This document shows, one piece after another, positions 45,647 to 56,700 of a stretch of 64,000 nt of DNA. Each line of letters starts with the position of its first letter. Within the stretch, counting starts at the first letter, position 1. The translations under genes and the position numbers were made by a program. The stretch is from NCBI GenBank assembly GCA_028456385.1, contig JALNQF010000189.1, positions 19,183-83,182 on the forward strand, written 5' to 3'. The notes under the pieces were generated by a model. It was not told the DNA's origin and ran no database searches. It saw nothing but the letters and a program-made list of their open reading frames with translations. Origin of the DNA: Ophiosphaerella korrae (Eukaryota > Ascomycota > Dothideomycetes > Pleosporales > Phaeosphaeriaceae).

Positions 45647-46902
45647 TGCGTGATATTGGGAAAGGGAATGAGGAATGAGGTCAAAAAAGGTGGAATTATT
45701 GGGAACGCTGCGAGGAATATCAGTCACGACCTCCACTCATTCGACTTAAAAGTGAAATCTACCAAAGAATACGGCATATGCCGTTGCTTATTGCCCAAGC
45801 AAGCTGTTATTTAGCATCGGCCTTAGTGATACAACATGCAGCTTCACTCCGGCTTCGCGTTGTTTGCATCCCGATTCCTGAGCGGAACTCGGCCTCCCCC
45901 GAACGCAGATCCCATTCTCACCGCTGCACCACTAGGACCACCATAAACCGAAATCTGCCTGCGGTCTAGGTTTAGGGCCTACAGCTTACACATTGTATAA
46001 AAAAGGGAAAACGAACACAAGTTAGCGGGGCCAACCAATCATCCTTCCTAAGCTCACCAAGTCTCCCAGCATGTAACACTTACATCGAGATCCACAGCTG
46101 CCGAGCGAAACATGCATAGGCCCCAGTTTTACCTGCGCTCGTCATATGTGTTCTTGTATTAGCTAAAAATCCTAACTAACGCAGGATTCTCATTGGCCGC
46201 AGCATAGGGTTGGGGCGTTTGCAACTTACGTGATAGGATCTCGTCCCCAGAAGGATTATTTTGTAGGATTTAAGGCACTATCTAGCTAATTATTAGGGTT
46301 GTTTGGTTTAGCCTACTTCCGAGTGATGTGTCGCCATTATCCCTGTTTTACAGCACGCGGCCAAATCCCCCGCATCTTGGAATATAAGCCCTAAGCCCTA
46401 AGCCCCGGTTCCTGCCATAGTATATCGTTGGATTTGCGGTGCAGTAGTGTTGCACAGTCAGATCCATTTCGGGTGAATACGTAGCGTCAGATCCGTTTCG
46501 GGTGAATACGTAGCGTCAGATCCGTTTTGGGGGAATACGTAGCGTCAGACGGAGTTAAAGCTACAATCTGGTGGCACAGGCTATGAGGCTACTGGTAAGC
46601 TGTGATGAAGCTATTTGCTTGAATAATCTAATACTAGATCTTCGTTTTTGACCGCTGTTTAGTCGTCAACATACATGCACAGGTTCACGTACAGCGCGTA
46701 CGTTAGAAACGCATTTCTCACCTATTCCCTCAGCTGATGGAGTGTGGGTCTAAATAGTTGACGGTGAACAGATTCATCAGCACATATAGCCTGTCCAATC
46801 ATACTTCTGATGGTATGGAATCAATTTGATATAAACTGCACCACTTCTTTGCTGTATTACGCTCATTCCTAGCGTCATTTTTCATTTCGCCTGTCCGAAA
46901 AG
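45647..46902. promoter_or_regulatory. Divergent promoter region, O-methyltransferase 1 / P450
   Basis: About 1.25 kb, holds both promoters and the 29-bp triple repeat at 46457-46543. Tracts such as CCTAAGCCCTAAGCCCCGG (near 46390) are also present. No coding signal. Confidence 0.55.
46457..46549. repeat. 29-bp tandem repeat, three units plus partial
   Basis: Units start at 46457, 46486 and 46515 with GTCAGATCC and end GAATACGTAGC, followed by a partial GTCAGA. They differ by a few transitions/transversions. Placed about 360 bp before the P450 start, it could be a repeated regulator site for the gene pair. Confidence 0.85.
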
Positions 46903-48711
46903 ATGGAGATTCCCACTCAAATCCAATTTCTTGGTGCTGGATTTGCTCTTCTTGTTATATGGCTCGTTCTCTCGAAAATATCTACCCCAGTGCTTTCGCG
47001 GATATTGAATGTTAGTAAATCACATTTCCTTCTGGTAAATTCACTGATGCCTTACAGGTCTATCTGCACTGGCGCTACCCTATCCGTGATACAACAGGAC
47101 GATACTCTATTCCTTCAACACCATACCGATTTCCAAACGGAAATGGTGATGTCGACAAATTTATGTACGGTCCTCAGAAGAACGTAGAGTGGCGTCAAAA
47201 GTATGGTGGTATCTACCGTATCTGGAACGGTATGAGCCCCGAAGTGTAAGTTAAACTACATGAACAGCTTTATCTTGACCAAAAAGATTTCTTGATGGAT
47301 ACAAAGATAATTTTAAATAAACAGGGTAGTAAGCACACCCTCGGCTATACAGGCTATCTTCAGAGATTCCGACCAGCACAATAAAGCCGAAAACATGGGC
47401 TCTGGCTACTTAATGTCACAAATCCTCGGCCAGTGTGTCGGACTCCTGAACGGAGTTACCTGGCGATCCGTGCGAAAGAAAGTCGATCCGCCTTTCATGC
47501 ACAGCGGAGCGAGCACTTTGGTTCCGAAGATGATTCAAATGACGGAAGATCACCTGGAAGCGTTCTTCACTTCCAGGCCTCAAAATTACGACCAGATAGA
47601 CCCAGTAGCGGATCTTCTCATGCTGCCATTCTTGATGATCGCTACGGTTTTTTATGGTAATCTCACTGACGGTCAAGTGAACTGGCTCAACGAATGGACT
47701 CCAAAGCGAGAGAAGCTGTTTGCATATGCGCTCGGAGGCGGGCTGGCTCGTTTCTGGTTCTCAAAATATTTGCCGACGGAAGCAAACCGATCCTTGAATC
47801 AGTGGAAGGAAGTTTGGACCCAGTTCAATGTCGAAGCATACAACACCGCGAAGAGAAGGAATGGCGATGTGTTATTCGTGAAAATGTGGGAAGATACAGA
47901 GACCGATGGGGGAATGACGCGAGAGCAGGTATGGTAGTGGCTATTTGACTAGGCAGTATGCGACTCCTGCTAACTTTGCGCAGGTTCTGCAAACAATCGA
48001 TGAGTCACTTTACGCAAACCTAGATGTCGGTATTGGTAGTGTCAGCTGGAACCTTGTTTTTCTTGCTTGCTATCCAGAAATACAGGAACAACTTTTCCGC
48101 GAAATTCAGGACGAGACCGCAAGCCAAGGGTGGGAGAAATATGTCCAACGGGGCGACACGTTACTTGAAGCGTGTATTTGTGAATCGCTGAGACTGAGGC
48201 CAATCGCGGGTAAGCGTTGTCCCGGCGGCACGGTACAAGCCATTTACTGACGAAGTATTCCAGCATTTGCAGTTCCTCAGAGTGCTCCAAGTGACAGGGT
48301 TGCAGACGGTTATGTTATACCGGCGGGGGTAAGTCACTGCGTCCTCTTTTTTTTTTTTTTTTTTTTTTTGCGAAGGTGCTGACTCATTTTCTGCAGACAA
48401 ATGTCACTGTTGATATCTACAACTTGAACCAGCGCAACCCTTTCTGGGGCTCTGATCCACTCACCTACCGACCAACCCGTTTCATGGGACTAAAGCCATC
48501 ACAAACCCGATACAACTTCTCACGCTTCGGATTCGGTCCGCGTCAATGTATGGGCAAGTATATGGCTCTCCCAATGGTCCGAATTATCGTAGCCAAGGTC
48601 ATCGTAGGGCATCAGTTGAGCTTAAAGGGTGGATATGAGGAAGTAGTGAAGAATTCGAGGGGGTTGGGAACACATCCAACTGTCAAATTGCGATTTTTTA
48701 AGCGGAACTGA
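46903..48711 (+). CDS. Cytochrome P450 monooxygenase
   Basis: Model join(46903..47010, 47058..47245, 47325..47928, 47984..48209, 48264..48328, 48397..48711), 501 residues; all phases agree. Residues about 8-28 form the N-terminal membrane anchor (FLGAGFALLVIWLVL), so it is ER-bound. The ExxR of helix K is in CESLRLRP; the PERF-like segment is YRPTRFM; the heme-binding loop FGFGPRQCMG contains the Cys ligand. Helix I reads ANLDVGIGSVSWNL: the usual AGxDT/acidic-Thr pair is not standard. Five introns; the fifth carries about 22 T's. It needs a cytochrome P450 reductase, encoded elsewhere. Probable oxidation of a secondary metabolite, in step with the flanking methyltransferases. Confidence 0.9.
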
Positions 48712-49447
48712 TGGTAGGATGGAAGATACTTATAGAATTTGAAATAGGGTATAACGTAAATACGGTTACGAAAGAGCTTCCTATACATTTTCCTACAATG
48801 TTCGAATGAGAATCAAGTCCTGAGCCTTAGCTGGTGATTCCAACCTTGGAATAAATGAAGTACTATAACAGTTTGACAGCAAAGCAGAGATACAGCCTAC
48901 ACCGGATGAACACTTACTATCATTCTTTTATGGAATTCTACAACCCTAGCTTCTGGTGTACTAGCCGGCACAATGAGTGCTGTCTGATTAATGATGCGGT
49001 ACTCTCTAGAGGCTTACCAGTTTTAAGTGGTTGAGCTTAATCGAAGAAAACTGCGGGAAAATGAACCCTCACCTTAGTAAATACTGTTTTATTGATGCGA
49101 AAAATATCGATCATCGCGAAAACCTAGCGGGGCAAATGACTCAAACACCTAGCTGGCGCTGCGGTAGGAACTGTGCGCACCCATGACTGAGAATGCGCAC
49201 TCGCAGAATATTTCTTCCATCGGTCTACCGAAGGCATTGAGACGCTGACGACAAAATCCTGATTCATTCAAGTCTTTGGCGGTGTAACGTACCAGTATCT
49301 GATAGCGAGGCACGACAAATACGTATTTACGAGAATGGTGCTTGGCTCGAGTTCAATTTGTATTTTCCCAGCTCCTAAATCTATCTACCAGCCCCATAAG
49401 AACACAATCACAGAGGAGCATTTGGATCCGGACTGTATAGCTATACG
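48712..49447. other. Intergenic, convergent, no gene seen
   Basis: About 740 bp between the 3' ends of the P450 and the second methyltransferase. Likely terminators of both; nothing else recognised. Confidence 0.5.
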
Positions 49448-50856
49448 TTATGCTTCAAGAGCAGCCTCGATGACGCTCTCAGAAACGCCGTCCTTGGGAT
49501 GATATACTGCCAATAACTTTAGTCCTGCATTCTGCACAATATCAGTCCATTCTTTCTCCGTCCTTTCTCCTACTCCGCACAAAGCCATCATGGTAATGTC
49601 TTCGACAACTACTTCCGCATTGGCACCAACCTCGGGGACGACTTGCTCGTGGATAAGGACCTTGGAATAGCCCGGCTTGCAAGCTTGCCGCAAGCGACTT
49701 AAGATTTCGACACATGCCTCGTCTGGGTGATTATGAAGACATTGGCGAATGTAATAAGCTTTGGCACCTTTTCAAGAGTTAGTAAAGCCTGGCTTACTGA
49801 AAACTCCGCGTACCTTTGATTGGTTGTTCTGTGTAGAAGTCATGCTCCATGAATTCAACTCCGTCCACATTTGGTGCTTGTTTGATATATACTGGAAGGT
49901 CCTGAACGATGATGCGTCCGGGAACATTAGGAAGGCTCTCCTTGAGGGCTATTGACTTTTGCCCGGTCGCTCCACCAACATCGACGAAGAAAACTGGGCT
50001 GCTGCTACGATCGAAGGACTCTACGAGGCGCTCCTTCACGGGGTACATCTGGTGAAGAAATACATGTCCATCGGCCCAAGTGTTCAGCAAAACTCCGAGG
50101 CCCTGGGCTGCGGCTGGTTTGTCGCTCATGATTTCGAACATGCTTGAGTTCTTTTGTTTGAACGCTTTCTGAATGGCGGTGTTCTTTGGATCGACTGGGT
50201 TTTGGTAGTTTGTAGACTTCAAGAAGTTCGGAATTTCTTCGAATGTAGGGTCCAAGAATTTCCCACTTAGTCATATAAGTAAGTCCAAAATGATTCGAAT
50301 TACATAGTTAGGTGCTTACCAGTTGCGCACAGAATTATTGAATGCCGGGTTAGCGAAAAGCGAGTAGTTAGGGGCCAAAGTGTAAGTGTTATTCCCATTT
50401 TCCTTGACTGCACCGCTAGCAGTCAAGACACGAAGAATGCGTCCTGAAGCTACTGTTAGCGACTTGGAGCCTTTATAAGTCGTTTTAGCCATACTAAGCA
50501 ATGTCTGATCAGCACCAGTAGAAGTGCTCAAAGATACCAGTGATTTAGGCTTGCCATCGCCGGCTTGGAGGAGTGGAAAGAGCTCCAGATCTAGAGCGGT
50601 GTTCATCAAGGCGCTTTCAACCGGCTATACCAGAGTCAGCTCTGTTTGAGTATCTACGTATCATTCGTATTCGCGTTACCCTAGAAAGAAGCACCCGGAC
50701 GACAACTTCAGTGGGTCGCTCCAATGCTGATCGGGCTGCGCTACAAGCATTGTACAGCTTGGTTCGCAGCTCTTCGTCATCGAAAAGGCCTCTCGTAGGG
50801 TTTGACGCGAGCGCTTCTATTTCAGCGAGAAGCTGGGAGGGCGACGATTGTATCAT
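49448..50856 (-). CDS. SAM-dependent O-methyltransferase (COMT-like) 2
   Basis: Model complement(join(49448..49767, 49814..50265, 50320..50624, 50680..50856)), 417 residues; introns 46, 54 and 55 bp, phases agree. Start MIQSSPSQLLAEIEALASN. The winged-helix dimerization part includes ESALMNTALDLELFPLLQAG. VFFVDVGGATGQKS is SAM motif I; GRIIVQDLPVYIKQAP and GVEFMEHDFYTEQP follow; YYIRQCLHNHPDEACVEIL contains the catalytic His region. It is clearly a different subfamily from the first methyltransferase (low likeness outside motifs), so it is not a recent duplicate. Likely second methylation in the same route as the P450. Confidence 0.88.
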
Positions 50857-51389
50857 GGTGGCTCAAGAATGTTCCTATTTAGAAGGCTGTGGAGTATCTA
50901 ACAAAAGAATGGGCTGTGAAAGCCAATTCCACAGGCGCAGCAAGTAGTATTTATCATCAAGCTTGCTTCCTAGGATGATGTATGACCAGGCATAGAAAGT
51001 GGTAAGTTGCCGTGGAGAAGCTTACGCCTCAGCAGCATCCTGCAGTGGCTCTAAGAGGAGAGCCATGGGTGATCAATAGGGAGATGCAATCGTACGCCAC
51101 GCGAAACAAGCCCGATTGAGTGATTTCGGCACCGCACGACGCACGGTGGGTATGTGCACGAAACGGCATAGTATGGACATCGCAGGGCCGGCCCATCTAC
51201 AACATACTACCGTACACAGGATAGGTTTGGGCACCCATTCCACCAGTCCAAGTGCTTACATGGGCTATAGGACATTCGAGAATTACTGAGAAGTCCCGCG
51301 TTCACTAGATAACTATACTACTGTAAAACTTACGCACCAAATAAACACTCAACCATGTGCTCAGTCCTGCTACGTTGGGAACAAAGGGC
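50857..51389. promoter_or_regulatory. Upstream region of O-methyltransferase 2
   Basis: About 530 bp, no coding signal; ends at the MITE. Confidence 0.45.
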
Positions 51390-51539
51390 GGAACACTCTC
51401 CTTACAACCTAAGCACTAATTCTTACAGCATTAATTCCTTCTGCAGTAATTCCCACAGCACTGGTTCGTATACTCCTGGTTCCTACAGCACTAGTTCCTT
51501 CCGAATTAACTAGTGCTTAGGTCATCACAGCATTGTTCC
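51390..51539. mobile_element. MITE, family member 2
   Basis: 150 bp. Left end GGAACACTCTCCTTACAACC then TAAGCACTAATTCTT; the right end is its approximate reverse complement (CTAGTGCTTAGGTCAT...TTGTTCC). Same family as 38732-38823. The middle holds degenerate copies of a CACAGCACTRGTTCC-like unit about 20-30 bp apart. Confidence 0.75.
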
Positions 51540-53766
51540 AAGATTTTATCTCCGGCGTGCTGCGCTCAGCCTTGCGAAATGGTGGGGCACCGAACTTGTC
51601 CCGCACTTCCCGCACACCATCGTGCATGCCGTCGCTAGCCGCATCCGTCTTACCCACGACGCTCCCGTGTGACTAGATGTCTCGTTGGCATGGCCGCATG
51701 GGCCTCAGGGTCGTTTAATGGGCCACATGGCATGTCACTGGCAGGCTGTAGCCACGAGCATGGCACGCCCACGAAGGTCTGTTGGTGCTAGGCTGGCCTC
51801 CTTATACCCTACCTTCGTAGTTTCCCATACACGTACCAAGGAGTCAAGGAATAGATGGACCGTGAGCTGCTGGGGCAAGAGCTTGGCGCAGACCTCGCGG
51901 ACATCTTCCTCTCCAACCAGAGCGACTGCGAAGAGGAAGGATCTACCCAGAGAGAAGAATTGAAGCGTGTAAGCCAGAATGAGAGGGGAAATCTCATCTA
52001 CCTTTCCATCCCTAACATCCGCCTTGGTCATAGGACTCCTCGGCTCTGCGTTACTGGGCACCTGGCCGTGTCAAGTATGCCGAAAGCCAGGTGTAGTCAG
52101 TTGACTGATCAGATCTACATTAAAACTTCTTCTGGGTGGAAAGAGTGCTAAGTGGGCTCATATTCTGATATCTATAGACCATTTTTTTAAGTGTTTGAGG
52201 AATTTATGAACGAGGGACAAAGAAAATCCATATTTACGTGTAATTGATATATCGCCGAGATTCTTTGAACAAGAAAAAAGTAACTTCATATCAAAGCAAA
52301 CATAGTCGAAACGCATACGGTTAGATGATTATTTTCAACATTCATTTTCATCGAAAAGATCCACGCAGGTCATGTTCACCTTGCTCGAGTTGGTCTTTAT
52401 GAAGTGGGCTCGGGAAACCCATCGGAGAACTAGGTTATGCAATGCGCAATTTAAGTATATTTTGGAGATGAATGAAGTATAGGAACCTTTGTTGTGGCAT
52501 AATAGCAAATGCATATACCGATAAGAAGGGCTGTAGAAAAGATTGTTAATGGAGATCCGTGAATAAGAAGTTGGGAAGTGTAGCTATTTATGGAGGATGA
52601 AACGCGATTTCGTGTGCGTGTAGTATTCTAATGTATCAAGCGCGGTTAGGAGGCGTAGGAAGTCTTGCTGAGGAAGAAAAGTAAGTAAAATATGCTGACA
52701 CTTTCTTTAACTCCCCAGCGATGCCTCTCAAGTAGGTGAATTTAGAATATAGGCAGCAGGAAGGGAAAAATTCTATAAAGGGAATTATAATACTTTACCT
52801 AAACTTTCTTCTCAAAAAGCCTGAAGAGATTAGGCAAAACTCGACTTACTCTAGCTAACACTCTATATAGATTCTTCCTACAATGTATCCTTTACGGCCA
52901 TTGTGTAGTATTACCCCAGTAGCTCAAGAACTGGCCACTCTACTCTACCTTTGAATTCTTTACGACGTTAAGAATCCTCTTTACGCTCTCTTCGGGAGAG
53001 ACTGGACCCTTCCACTCCGGATATTTTTGCATCATCCTGCTAAACATGACCTGCAACTTCGCCTTCTCCTAAGCCAGTAAGTAGTAGCTAGAAGAGTAAA
53101 AAGGGTTTATTTTATACGCGCCTATAGTTGCTAGTGAAATCGGCTTCTGCTCAAGAGCAGGTATAGTAAAGTTCTATCTACTTGCAAGCAAAAGTCTTAG
53201 CGCCCCACTTTACATATCTAGTAAGGCGCTATTCTGGTAGGCACGTGACATTCCACAGTGCAATATAGTACTTCTCCGTCACAGTTCGAGCCCACAATAG
53301 TGTAGCAAGAGCGGGTTGGCCACTTTCCCTATTTTTGGTAGCAATATGCAGCACAGAAACTGCCTTTATTATCGTCCTGTACCTGTTTTTGCCGATGCAA
53401 ACCCGCTTGCTATTGCTTATGGCATCCAATTAAGTAGAAGTGCGTGCCAAGCAAAGATTTTGTCTGCACTGTAAGGACCGAGCTCAGAAAGCTTGGATAA
53501 TTAGATCACGTCACTGTGGAAAAGTCGTCTAGAAAAAGGACAGGCAAACCAGGAGGCCAATAAGCATAAGGCCTGTCAGATGAAAAGTGGAGAATCAGCA
53601 CGAGGCTTGGCGCGAAATCTAGCGATCGCAGCGTCGTTTCAGGGCACAGACTTTTGACTTCAGCTCTTGGCACCAGCCCGACGCCTACCTCCGAACCTCT
53701 TGAATTCGCCTTTTTAGCTTCTCTCTAGATCCTCTCGATACTCTAGCCGGTTGATGAAACTTTGCA
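51540..53766. other. Gene-poor stretch before the HET gene
   Basis: About 2.2 kb. Two overlapping opposite frames (51735-52061 minus, 108 codons; 51855-52151 plus, 98 codons) have no recognised domain; the minus one could be a terminal exon but nothing joins to it. From 52150 on the sequence is AT-rich with short frames only. The last 200 bp should be the HET-gene promoter. Confidence 0.45.
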
Positions 53767-56700
53767 ATGCGTCTCATCAACGTAGAGACATTTAAGTTGG
53801 AGGAGTTCTCCCATGAGACTGTTCCCCCCTACGCCATACTGTCGCATACTTGGGGAAATGACCAGGACGAAGTATCTTTCCGCAATATTGAGGAGGGAAA
53901 TATTAGTAGAGCCGAAACTCGGCCGATCAAGCTCCAGGGGTGCTGCAAACAAGCAAAGAAGGACGGCCTTGGTTATGCTTGGATCGATACCTGTTGCATC
54001 GATAAGACAAACTCGGTAGAGCTTGGGGAGGCCATCAATTCTATGTTTCAGTGGTATAGGAATGCGTCCGTTTGCTATGTCTATCTGTCTGATGTCCCTT
54101 CTGGGGACCGTTTTCGGAATCCGTCGTCTAAATTCTTCTCGAGCCGCTGGTTTCAAAGAGGTTGGACGTTACAGGAGCTTCTGGCACCAAAGAACCTTCG
54201 CTTCTACGATTCGGATTGGCTTTGCCTGGGAACCAAGACAGGAATATCATCCATAATCGAGAAGATAACAGGCATACCCCGTCCAGTCCTACGAGGAATA
54301 GAGACGTTGCATGATGCGAGTATTGCACAACGCATGTCCTGGGCTTCGAAAAGAGTCACAAAAAGGAAGGAAGATATTGCGTATTGCCTTCTCGGAATTT
54401 TCGGCGTAACGATGCCAATGATCTACGGTGAGGGTGACCAAGCCTTTAGGCGCTTGCAGCAGGAAATCGTGAAAAATACCAGGGACGATTCAATCTTAGC
54501 ATGGGGTCTTACCCTCACCGAATCAGCCTCTCGCAACACCATTGACATAATATCTGCGGGAGTATTAGCAGCATCTCCATCCGACTTTGCTAATTGCAGA
54601 CACATAGTCTCAAGAGAATATGACACTAAGTCCATGAACGTATTCACTATTGTTAGCGGATGCGTCCTGGTAAGCCTCTCGCTTTTTACAGCTCCAAATG
54701 GTGAGATATTCGGCCTGTTAAATTGCGGCCCGGGGCGCAATACAGAACAAGTGGTGGGAATTCCCCTTAGTATTGCTATAACCGGCGGGCCATCCGACGA
54801 GTACATTAGACCGCAAGGGTATTATGCAGCCTTGCTTCCTAGGGCAAAATCAGGAGCTTCGACTCAGCCTATTTATATCCGGACAACGCGACAGAACAAG
54901 ATGACTGCGGCAGTTAGCCGTCGAAACTGGTTCTATATCGAGGAATCTATTGAAACAGGCCTGGAGTTGATCGAAGTTGAACCACCGGATCGCTGGCGGA
55001 AAGACAGTGCTATGATTTCAACGGTAAAAGATTCTGTCAACGATACCATAGAACGAACTTGGACTCGATTCCGCCCAGAAGACGAAGGATCTCGCGACTT
55101 CCTAGTGCTGCTTGAGTTCGAGACGCAGAGGTCGCAAGTACAGGCTCGATGCCACATTATGATATCCTCTAAAGACACCGCCCTAGAGAATTTAGCCGAG
55201 AGATTCATCTACATGAGGCAAACAGCATTTGGGAAGCAAAGTGCCAGTAATGGTACGCTTGGTATCCGTGTGACCGTGGAGCGAGACACCATAGCCCGGC
55301 AGCAGATGTTTCTAGTCAGATTAGCTAAAATAGATAGCTTGCCCGATGTCACTGTCGATGCGACCTTCGAGCTGCAATTACTAGAGTTAAAGCTCGAGTT
55401 GGTGAGGGAAACGAAAGACGAAGATAAAATTCGTCTAGAAGCGGAAGGGGTAGGCCGACAAAGAGACCGGAAGATGTCCAGCTTAAAAATGGTGCAGGCA
55501 GATTTAGCGGTGATAGAAGACAAGATCAGAAAGTTAGATGAAGAGAGAAATCTGTTAGTTAGCGCATTAAAGAACAAGTCTCAAGAGATAGACGGGCTCA
55601 CTACTAAAGAAGAGGAAATCAGGCAGCAGCAAGTCAAACTATCCGAACGGAGATTACGGGCTCAAGGGCGATTAGATGATCTTCCACAAAATAATTTGGA
55701 TGAAGAAACAGTTCTAGGGAGTGGGTATGAACCGATCGTCAAGCTACTGCTCGCAGCGGGAAACATCAGTGGCGACCTGGCAATTAGCAATGATCAGACA
55801 CCGCTATCGTGGGCCGCGGCGAACGGTTATCTTGGCATTGTCCAACTACTGCTCACAGCGGGCAACATCGACGCCGATGCGACGGGTAAGGATGCCCGGA
55901 CGCCGCTATCGTGGGCAGCAGCGAACGGCTACGAGGCGGTCGTCAAGTTGTTGCTCGACAAGGGCGCCAACCTGGAGTTTAAAGACACAGTGGGCCAGAC
56001 AGCCCTCCAGAACGTCGTCCCCGTGGCACCCCGCAACGATCCCACTTTGTGTGCTAGACAGACTAGCTCTGTTCCTACACCTCAGCCGCTTGTGACTTCG
56101 CGGCCAGATTCTATCAGCATTCGGCAACCGCGGCCAATTGACCAAGTTCCGGGTGCCATCTATTCTACTCAGCCTCCACCCCAACCTTGCTACGTCGCTC
56201 CAAGTGGACCTCCGGTCTTCTCACAAGCGCCTCAGCCTGCCTATCCCGCACAATATCAAGTTGGCTTCGTTGAATCCCCCCACCACCCTCGTCTACCGCG
56301 TCACGCAAATTCGTCGCCTGTCCAGCCCTCGTGGAAGCGTGACGCTGCAATTGCTGGCATTGCGACCGGCGTTGGTGCCGCGGAGACTGCTGCTGCCAAG
56401 GGCAGAGATTTCCTGACTAGCTCAGCTTCTAATGTTAGATTTGAACTCACCAAAGAACAAGCAGAGAAGGAAGAGCGTGACCGTCGCAAGGAGCGACAGC
56501 GCAAAGAAGACGAGGAGCGTCGCCGCCGCCGAGATGAAGAAGATCGCAATGAGCGGGAAAGCAGGCACCGCGAGCAGCTGCAACGACAACAGGAAGCTGA
56601 AGATTACTCTGGGCGATATGAGAGCGATCGATACCGATTCGAACAGCAGCCGATTGGCAGCTCTGTGGCTAGTGATGTGCGAAAAGAACGAGAACTTGAG

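Noticed and set aside
51735..52151. Opposed frames of 108 and 98 codons
   Set aside because: Mutually overlapping and without recognisable features; no splice partner found.
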